Positions 58,398-64,000 of a stretch of 64,000 bases of DNA are shown here, one piece after another. Within the stretch, counting starts at the first letter, position 1; every line of letters starts with the position of its first letter. Position numbers and translations under genes: made by a program. The notes beneath the pieces are model-generated. The model made no database searches, was not told the DNA's origin, and saw only the letters and a program-made list of their open reading frames with translations. Where the stretch lies: NCBI GenBank assembly GCA_001783715.1, contig MFNF01000042.1:21751-85750 (forward strand). Direction: 5' to 3'. This DNA is from Candidatus Lambdaproteobacteria bacterium RIFOXYD2_FULL_56_26 (lineage in GTDB: Bacteria > SAR324 > XYD2-FULL-50-16).

Positions 58398-58817
58398 CTA
58401 CGGGGGTAAACCCGGTGGGGATTCTGGCCGAAGGTTCCGTTTCCCCTGGTTTGCTGGTTCAACGGAACCCTTTGGACGCTGGCTCTTCAGCCACCCCTCG
58501 CTCTGTCTGGCAATCTCCACGGCCAGGGTCGCCGCTTTCTCAAACTGCTTAAAGCTGGAGAATGCCTTAATCTCTTTGCCGATCATCAATCCAACCTTCA
58601 TCGCCTCGGCTTGGTCCCGCAGTTCCGTGAGCAGCGGGGCCTTGTCGGACCGGGAATTGGCCCGCAGGATCAACTCCACCAACCCTCGGGATTGGGTCCG
58701 CAGGTCCTGGCCCAGGGCATACTTGTGGTACCGAGGGAATCCCCGCACCGCCTCTTCGATCACTACCGCCAACTCCAAGGCCTTTTTGTAGATCGGCAGA
58801 TTCTCGTACCGGGCCAT
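58398..58817 (-). CDS. DGR accessory variability determinant (Avd-like four-helix protein)
   Basis: The protein has 139 residues, helical and basic: 'LPIYKKALELAVVIEEAVRG', 'HKYALGQDLRTQSRGLVELI', 'RDQAEAMKVGLMIGKEIKAF'. This matches the Avd/23S-IVP four-helix-bundle family, which forms a pentameric partner of the RT and binds the template RNA in known DGRs. Its ATG shares one base with the upstream MutS-like gene's stop (TGATG). Confidence 0.9.
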   Translation of the reverse strand: MARYENLPIYKKALELAVVIEEAVRGFPRYHKYALGQDLRTQSRGLVELILRANSRSDKAPLLTELRDQAEAMKVGLMIGKEIKAFSSFKQFEKAATLAVEIARQSEGWLKSQRPKGSVEPANQGKRNLRPESPPGLPP

Positions 58818-59134
58818 CAGGCTCCTTTCAGCCTAATCCGTTCGCTCACTTGCCGCCTCTTCTCCTCGTCCTGCCGAGCAATGGCCACCGAGTGACCCGC
58901 CCGGACTAGCTTGCCCACATACAGGTCCAGCCCGGAAACGGGAAAACCCCCAACCACAAAAGGCTCGTCCGGGTTCCCGGCCATCTTGAGCTTAAGCCCC
59001 GTCACTTCCGCAAGGCACCTCGCATCTTCGTTCATCACCTGAAGAAAGGCCCCCACCTGCATCAATAAAACCAAACCCGGTTCTTCTTTTTTGAGGGCTT
59101 GGTATTGCTCGGCCAGTTTTTCGGAAAAGATCAT
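58817..59134 (-). CDS. Stand-alone MutS-domain-I-like protein of the DGR
   Basis: The protein has 105 residues: 'YQALKKEEPGLVLLMQVGAF', 'VVGGFPVSGLDLYVGKLVRA' and 'GHSVAIARQDEE' align by eye with MutS domain I (mismatch-contacting). The Phe is kept in 'VGAFLQVMNEDA', but the Glu of the F-x-E motif is Gln. There is no MutS core, clamp or ATPase. It is translationally coupled to the Avd gene. It is related to the tail of the RT, so the cassette carries two such modules. Confidence 0.8.
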   Translation of the reverse strand: MIFSEKLAEQYQALKKEEPGLVLLMQVGAFLQVMNEDARCLAEVTGLKLKMAGNPDEPFVVGGFPVSGLDLYVGKLVRAGHSVAIARQDEEKRRQVSERIRLKGA

Positions 59135-59156
59135 CCAAACCTCGGAAAAAATTCTG

Positions 59157-59221
59157 CCCGCCTGACGGCGGGGAGAGCCAGGGGCTTACACCCCTGGGGG
59201 AACCGGGGCTTTCAGCCCCGG
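59157..59221 (-). repeat. Hairpin array downstream of DGR target 2
   Basis: Inverted repeats lie at 59157-59172, 59178-59197 (CCAGGGG/CCCCTGG) and 59203-59221 (CCGGGGCT/AGCCCCGG). The array strongly resembles that after DGR target 1, and both are followed by CAAAGAACCAAAGG before the variable repeat. It probably belongs to the retrohoming target module. Confidence 0.72.
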
Positions 59222-59245
59222 AAGGAACAAAGAACCAAAGGCCCA

Positions 59246-59386
59246 ACTCTCTCTACCGGACGCAACGGACATAGCTGCCGCTGGACTTGCCGCTGCCGTC
59301 CACATCGCCACTGTAGAAGTACACAACCCAAGCGAAGGTGCTATTCAGCGCATAGGTAGTGGACGACCAATAGTTGCCCGAAACAG
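59246..59386 (-). repeat. DGR variable repeat 2 (VR2)
   Basis: A copy of the template at 58091-58231. I count 21 base differences, all at template adenines on the minus strand. It forms the last 43 codons of the 870-residue target. The adenine-only pattern is independent of that in VR1: most variable positions carry different bases in the two copies. Confidence 0.95.
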
Positions 59387-61865
59387 TACCGGTAAAAGTC
59401 GTATTGATCGTGGGGGCAGCCCCTTCGTTCCTGACGATCCAAGAAAGTTCCATCTTGGTTGGCAGCCGCCATCCTGTACCAGCCAAAGCGGCGGTGTTGC
59501 CGGAACAATAGGTCAGGGCATTGGCCCAGGTGTAGCTGGTGCCGGTGGAGGCCTTTTGCCAAACCAGCCCGGTCACATTGTCGGTCACCGTGCCGTTCCC
59601 GTTGTCGGTATAGCTAGGCTGGTAGGTCGTGTTGTAGCTCCCGTCCTGGGCCAGGGCACTGCCTGCGGTGGGGCAAGCGATCACAGAACCGGCACCATCC
59701 CAACAGGTGGTCTGGCCGGTGTCGGGGATGCCCTTGAGCGAGGTTCTTACATTGACCTTCACAGAATAGTCTTGGGTGCTACCGTCCGCCGCCGTGACTC
59801 GGTAGGTGAGCGGGTTGGTGAAGTTGCTGGCGGTGCTGCCGGAGGTTTGCGTCACCCCGGATACAGTGACCGAGGCTCCGCTGGTGGTGAAACTGGGCTT
59901 AAGGGCGGTGACGGTGGCCCCCATCGGCACCATCGCATAAATCCGGGTGCCGCTGATCGTGGCGGTTACATCGGCGGTAATCCCCGCCCCGCTGTTCAGC
60001 GCCGAGGTGAAGCTGAAGGCGGTGATTGCCTTGGCCGTGTTGGAGGCCACAGTTACGGTCACGGTGTAGTTTTGGCTGGTTCCGTCCGCCGCCGTGACCT
60101 TGTAGGTCACCGGGCTGGTAAAATCCTGGGTGGTTACCCCGCTGGTTTGGGCAGTTCCGCCAACCGTCACCGAGGAACCGGTGGTGGTGAAGCTGGCTTT
60201 TAGGGCGGTAACAGTGGTCCCATAGGGAACCGTGAGAGAGATATTGCCCCCGCCACTGATCAGGCCAGTGACATTGCTGGAAAGCCCAGAATTGGTAGCG
60301 CTGGTAAAGCTAAAGGCGGTGAACGCCTTGGCGCTGGAAGGGGACGTATTTGTGGTTGTGCCGGTGTTGGAGCTCGTACTGGTGCTAGTGCCGGGCAAGG
60401 TGTTGCTGCCGATGGTTGCCAGCCCACTGTTGATGCCGGTTTGCAGAGTTGCGGACAAGGCACTGACCTCGGCGCTGGAGAGGCCCGCCTTACTTAACCC
60501 AGCTTCGGCCCCAGTCTGAATCCTGGCGGCAAAGGTGGACTGGTCGGCGCTGCTGACCCCGGCCCTGGTCAGGCCTTTGGTGGCCCCGGTGGTTACGGAA
60601 CCTGAAACATTGCTGATCTGGGTGGTGCTGTAGCCCGCTGTCTTGAGCCCTGCCAAGGCCCCGGAGCTGGCGTTGGCGATGGCGGTTTGTTTGTCGGCAT
60701 CCGAAAGGCCCAAAGACCCGGTCCCCGAAACCGCCCCTTGGGCGATGGCGGCCATGACGGTGCTTAGGTCCGAATCACTGACCCCGGCGGCCTTCACCTT
60801 GGCCGAGATGGCCGAAACCAGGCTCTCCACCGCCGTGGTCCGGTCGGCAGCGGGGACCCCGGCATTACCCAGATTGGCCACCCCTTGTTCCGAGACCTTT
60901 TGCATCACCGTAGAGAAGTTGCTCGACGAGACCCCGGCGGTGGTCAGCTTGGTGACCATGGTCTGCATCAAGCTCTGGGCGGCGGCGCTGGCCGAGGCGG
61001 AGGGCACCCCGGACTTTCCCAGGGCGGAGACGGCCTTACTGGCCAGCTTCTCCATCGTATTCTCCAGGTGGGTGGAGGTGAAGCCAAAGGCCGAAACCTT
61101 GCCCATAACGCTGGAAAGCAAGGTTTCCGAAACGGTGGCCGCATCGCTGCTACCCACCCCGCTATCGTCAATCCCCGCTATCGCCCCCGCCGTGATCCCG
61201 CCCAGGGCGGCAGCCAGGAACTCGGGGGAGGCCGTGGTCCCCCTCCTTGAGAGTTTGGTCATCACCGCCTCCACCAGGGTTCCCGAGTTCGCCTGAATCG
61301 CTGCGTTGCTCATCCCCGCCTCGTCCATGGTGCCAATGGTGGCGGTCATCAGGGTTTCAAGGTAGCTGGAATAGTCCGAACTGGCATCCACCGTGACGGT
61401 AAAGGCATTGTTGGGCCGGGAATCGGCGCCCATCAGGTTGCCCAGGTAGCTGGCCGAGCTGGTGCCATCGCTCAAAGTTGCGGCCAAGGAACCGCTGATC
61501 ACCCCAATGGCGGTGGTCTTCTCGTCATCGGTGCTTAGGCTCGAGCTGGATTGGGCCACGGCACTGGCCGAGCCGGTCTGGATACTGGCCAACATGGCCC
61601 CGTAGTCGGTGGTGCTGCCGGTCCCGTCCGCCTTCACCTGGGCGGTGGCGTAGTCCACGACATTGTTGCTCAGGGCTTGGGAATACCCGGTGGTGCGCAG
61701 GTCACTGGCCAGGTGTTCGATCAGGCTCCCGGCGGTCCCGGCAGGCAGGAACTCGGTCCGGGTTGGTTCTCCCTTATCGTCCGAATTCAGCTTGGCCTGT
61801 TTGCAGCCAGAAAGCCCCAGACCCAACCCCACCAACACAATCACCAACCACTTTGCCATTTTCAT
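59253..61865 (-). CDS. DGR target protein 2 (large lipoprotein with DUF1566 C-terminus)
   Basis: The protein has 870 residues. A lipobox 'LGLSGC' (Cys21) anchors it. Residues 50-490 are Ala/Ser/Thr/Gly-rich helical repeats in which 'GVSSADQST', 'GLSDADKQT' and similar segments recur about every 30-50 residues. Two cadherin-like/DUF5018-type beta domains follow (about 520-720; 'ITAFSFTSALNSGAG'). A DUF1566/Lcl domain ('DNVTGLVWQKASTGTSYTWA', 'GTGWRLPTKMELSWIVRNEG') ends with the variable repeat. The design is a long stalk presenting a variable, lectin-like head outside the cell. It precedes the MutS-like gene by 118 bp. Confidence 0.92.
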   Translation of the reverse strand: MKMAKWLVIVLVGLGLGLSGCKQAKLNSDDKGEPTRTEFLPAGTAGSLIEHLASDLRTTGYSQALSNNVVDYATAQVKADGTGSTTDYGAMLASIQTGSASAVAQSSSSLSTDDEKTTAIGVISGSLAATLSDGTSSASYLGNLMGADSRPNNAFTVTVDASSDYSSYLETLMTATIGTMDEAGMSNAAIQANSGTLVEAVMTKLSRRGTTASPEFLAAALGGITAGAIAGIDDSGVGSSDAATVSETLLSSVMGKVSAFGFTSTHLENTMEKLASKAVSALGKSGVPSASASAAAQSLMQTMVTKLTTAGVSSSNFSTVMQKVSEQGVANLGNAGVPAADRTTAVESLVSAISAKVKAAGVSDSDLSTVMAAIAQGAVSGTGSLGLSDADKQTAIANASSGALAGLKTAGYSTTQISNVSGSVTTGATKGLTRAGVSSADQSTFAARIQTGAEAGLSKAGLSSAEVSALSATLQTGINSGLATIGSNTLPGTSTSTSSNTGTTTNTSPSSAKAFTAFSFTSATNSGLSSNVTGLISGGGNISLTVPYGTTVTALKASFTTTGSSVTVGGTAQTSGVTTQDFTSPVTYKVTAADGTSQNYTVTVTVASNTAKAITAFSFTSALNSGAGITADVTATISGTRIYAMVPMGATVTALKPSFTTSGASVTVSGVTQTSGSTASNFTNPLTYRVTAADGSTQDYSVKVNVRTSLKGIPDTGQTTCWDGAGSVIACPTAGSALAQDGSYNTTYQPSYTDNGNGTVTDNVTGLVWQKASTGTSYTWANALTYCSGNTAALAGTGWRLPTKMELSWIVRNEGAAPTINTTFTGTVSGNYWSSTTYALNSTFAWVVYFYSGDVDGSGKSSGSYVRCVR

Positions 61866-61883
61866 TGCCTTATCCCCAATCGG

Positions 61884-63866
61884 TTAAAACTTAAATTCGA
61901 GGTTCACGCCCGCCCATTCTGGGCTCATCCAAGGGGTGATCTGCCAAGCCACCGGGGCGCTGGGCTCCCCGTCATCCATCCAGAGCCAGACCCCAAGGCC
62001 CACAAAGACCAATGTGGCGGCCAGACCATTGGCAGAATTGGCTTGGTGTTTGGTGTAGGCTTCTTTTTGTAGGGTCATTTCTTGGTAATTGGTGGAAGCC
62101 TCCGAGTAAGTCCCGGATGCCTCCCTTTGTTCCAAGGCTGTGTTGTAGTCCTTGGCGGCCTTTTGGCCCTTTTGGTATTCGGTCGCCGTGTAGGCTAGGG
62201 AGGCCAGACCGCCGGTGGCCGTAGTGGTAAAGAGCCAAGCCCAACTGGACTGGTCCCGCTCCAATTGCTGTTGCCGGACAAAGCTAGGGTCCAACTCCAA
62301 GACCACCGCTTCCTGGTAGTTGTCCTGGAGCCCGTCCACCTTCAGGGTTTTTACCTGGGGCTTGAGGGACTGTTTGTGCTCCACCTCCAGTTTATGGGTA
62401 CCAACGGTCAGGGTCTGGCGGTAGGTCTGGGTCCCAAAGGTGTCGGAGGGAGAAAACTCCTCCTGTTCGTCCCCTTCGCTGATCTTCTTCCCGTCCAGGT
62501 ACACGGCGGCATCGGCGGGGCTCACCTCCAAGACCAGCTCGGGCAGCTTGCCCAGGTCCAGGTCCACTTGGCTCGGTTGGTAGGGCAGCAGCGCCACCTG
62601 GGTCTCTTTGGGCGGGGTGTCCGGGTGTTCCAGCCGGAGCTTGTGGGTCCCAGAGAGGAGCTTGCCTTCATAAGGGGTGGTCCCCACCTCTTGCCCGTCC
62701 ACAAAAAGCTTGGCCCCGGAGGGATCGCTTTCCACCTCCAAGGGGACCGGTTGGGCGGTCAGGTTGAGGTTTAGGGACCGGGCCTCGCCCTCTTTGTATT
62801 CCACGGTTTCCTCTACCGCCAGATCGCCCTTGATCGCCCGGACCTCGTAGGTGCCTGGGTCTTGTTCGGTCAGGGTCAGGGGGGAGAGTTGGTCCTGCTT
62901 TTCGCCGTTGATCCAAACCTCGGCCCCCTCAGGGCGGGTGAGGATCTCCAGCTTGGGCACCACTACCACAGGGGCAGTGGGCGGGACCTCGCCAGCCAGC
63001 TCCACCGCCAGCTTTTCCAAGGAGAGGTCCAGGGTCGAGAGGTCGCCTTTGTGCTTGACCGTGGCGGTCTTGAGGATCGCCCCGTTTTTGATGTCCATGA
63101 TCTTGCCGGAGAGGATGTAGTGATTCTCCTGAAACCTCAAAATACTGGAACTGATCACCCGGTCCACCCCCAGCTGCTCCCCGATGATGGTGGCGCATTC
63201 GTCACGGGTGCACTGGGCGGACTTTTGGATGGCATCGGGGTTCATCTTGTCCACATCGGCGCTGCTGGCCATTTCGATCCCCGGCCTTGAGCCCAGGGCG
63301 GAGCGGAAGATTTCGCTCATCGCTTTGCGCTGCTCCGGGTCCAGGCTCTTGGATTCAATGTCCAAGACGGCGACCAGGGTGCGGGTGCGGGACTTGGAGG
63401 TAAACCATACTTGAGTTGATCCCAACTGTTCCCCGTCATAGCCCTTGACCGCCGTTAGGCGCAGCAGGGTTTCCGCCCCCTGCTCCTCATAAGTTCCCCG
63501 GATGGAAACCAAGTCGGTGATGGAGGCCCCGGCGAGGCTTTGGGCCACGGCGGCTTTGGGGTAAATCTTGAACTTGGGGAGTTTTTTCTCCAAGGCGTGG
63601 TAGAGGTCGGTCTCCAGTTTCATGGCCTGAGTGTCAGCTTTTTTGGAGCGGTAGTTGACCACCTCAACCTCGACCTGAGTACCGGCCCCGAACTTGGCCG
63701 CCGATTGGGCAAAGTACCCCGCCGCCTGGTCCAAGGCGGCGCTCTGGTCGAGCGCCCAGGCCGGGGAGGCAAGCGGGGAAGCCAGGAGAAGGCAGAGAGC
63801 CAGCCTTTGGATCAGGCTGCGGGGTTTGACGCTTTTAAAACCGAGAGGCCAAGCTTTATCCTTCAT
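61884..63866 (-). CDS. Exported PEGA-domain protein with DUF2380/CsgG-like N-terminus
   Basis: The protein has 660 residues: a signal peptide (about 18-40), then a module with 'CTRDECATIIGEQLGVDRVI' followed by 'SSSILRFQENHYILSGK', related to the 404-residue protein at 3845-5059. Three PEGA-like repeats follow ('LEILTRPEGAEVWINGEKQD', 'LEVESDPSGAKLFVDGQEVG', 'LEVSPADAAVYLDGKKIS'). Two hydrophobic segments lie near residues 560 and 625. It is 18 bp upstream of the large DGR target and probably in the same operon, perhaps helping to mount it. The 134 bp before it hold no gene and end in 14 C. Confidence 0.82.
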   Translation of the reverse strand: MKDKAWPLGFKSVKPRSLIQRLALCLLLASPLASPAWALDQSAALDQAAGYFAQSAAKFGAGTQVEVEVVNYRSKKADTQAMKLETDLYHALEKKLPKFKIYPKAAVAQSLAGASITDLVSIRGTYEEQGAETLLRLTAVKGYDGEQLGSTQVWFTSKSRTRTLVAVLDIESKSLDPEQRKAMSEIFRSALGSRPGIEMASSADVDKMNPDAIQKSAQCTRDECATIIGEQLGVDRVISSSILRFQENHYILSGKIMDIKNGAILKTATVKHKGDLSTLDLSLEKLAVELAGEVPPTAPVVVVPKLEILTRPEGAEVWINGEKQDQLSPLTLTEQDPGTYEVRAIKGDLAVEETVEYKEGEARSLNLNLTAQPVPLEVESDPSGAKLFVDGQEVGTTPYEGKLLSGTHKLRLEHPDTPPKETQVALLPYQPSQVDLDLGKLPELVLEVSPADAAVYLDGKKISEGDEQEEFSPSDTFGTQTYRQTLTVGTHKLEVEHKQSLKPQVKTLKVDGLQDNYQEAVVLELDPSFVRQQQLERDQSSWAWLFTTTATGGLASLAYTATEYQKGQKAAKDYNTALEQREASGTYSEASTNYQEMTLQKEAYTKHQANSANGLAATLVFVGLGVWLWMDDGEPSAPVAWQITPWMSPEWAGVNLEFKF

Positions 63867-64000
63867 CTTTGCTCAAGCTAAATTTAAAAAGGTTTTTTGG
63901 TTCCAAAAGCCTAGCCCCTACACCCCAGGCAACCACCCTAGATCAAACCGTATAAGTTTGGTTACGGCCAAGACAGCGCATATTATCCCCCCCCCCCCCC

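Noticed and set aside
63987..64000. Run of 14 C at the right edge as a biological feature
   Set aside because: It is at the very end of the sequence and could be a contig-end artefact.
1..64000. CRISPR arrays, insertion sequences and rRNA genes
   Set aside because: No regular spacer-repeat arrays, transposase genes or rRNA sequence were seen.

Overview
The window reads as chromosome of a Gram-negative, flagellated, respiring bacterium. It encodes an outer-membrane phospholipase, many lipoproteins, multihaem c-type cytochromes, flagellar export genes, a chemoreceptor and an RND pump. The protein set (GAK-type cluster, NrfD module, selenoprotein, diversity-generating retroelement) looks deltaproteobacterial in the broad sense (Desulfobacterota, SAR324 or similar). 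That placement is an inference from gene content; no rRNA is present. The DNA is GC-rich and densely coded, and many genes overlap by 1-4 bases.

Layout. 1-3.8 kb: TetR regulator and RND exporter, a PilZ protein, a thioredoxin-like ferredoxin and tRNA-Asn with its own promoter and terminator. 3.8-10 kb: a secreted protein, a PhzF enzyme and the operon rplY-pth-ychF-rpsF-rpsR-rplI. 10-23.7 kb (plus strand): coaBC, two small heat-shock proteins, a selenocysteine-containing GrdB-like protein coupled to msrPQ, metK, an HPr-like protein, aroE, a CHASE2 adenylate cyclase with a cyclase-like neighbour, and PEP carboxylase. 23.7-32.2 kb (minus strand): one long run, pabA-pabB-pabC, aldo/keto reductase, pldA, a divergent carbamoyltransferase, then a tetrahaem cytochrome/Fe-S/NrfD respiratory module. 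32.4-41 kb: pirin, acetyltransferase, a decahaem lipoprotein, a probable metal-handling operon, fliP-fliQ and small envelope proteins.

42-49 kb holds an extended GAK-type cluster: a PHP-like protein, three amphi-Trp proteins, a PhoU-kinase fusion, an ATP-grasp enzyme, an HprK-related kinase and a CofD-like protein. The individual families are catalogued, but no function is established that I know of. A 12-bp inverted repeat precedes it.

53.4-64 kb looks like an integrated region: a tRNA 3'-end fragment (candidate att site), a tyrosine integrase, a Fic protein and a complete diversity-generating retroelement (DGR). The DGR has one Asn-codon-rich template repeat and two variable repeats. By eye, all 18 and 21 differences from the template fall on template adenines. 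It also has an Avd protein, a reverse transcriptase whose C-terminus resembles MutS domain I, and a second, free-standing MutS-domain-I-like protein. Both variable repeats form the C-termini of exported DUF1566-type proteins, and each target gene is followed by a similar hairpin array.

Most notable items: the DGR with two MutS-like modules, the UGA-recoded selenoprotein with a visible SECIS-like hairpin upstream of msrPQ, and the extended GAK-type cluster.
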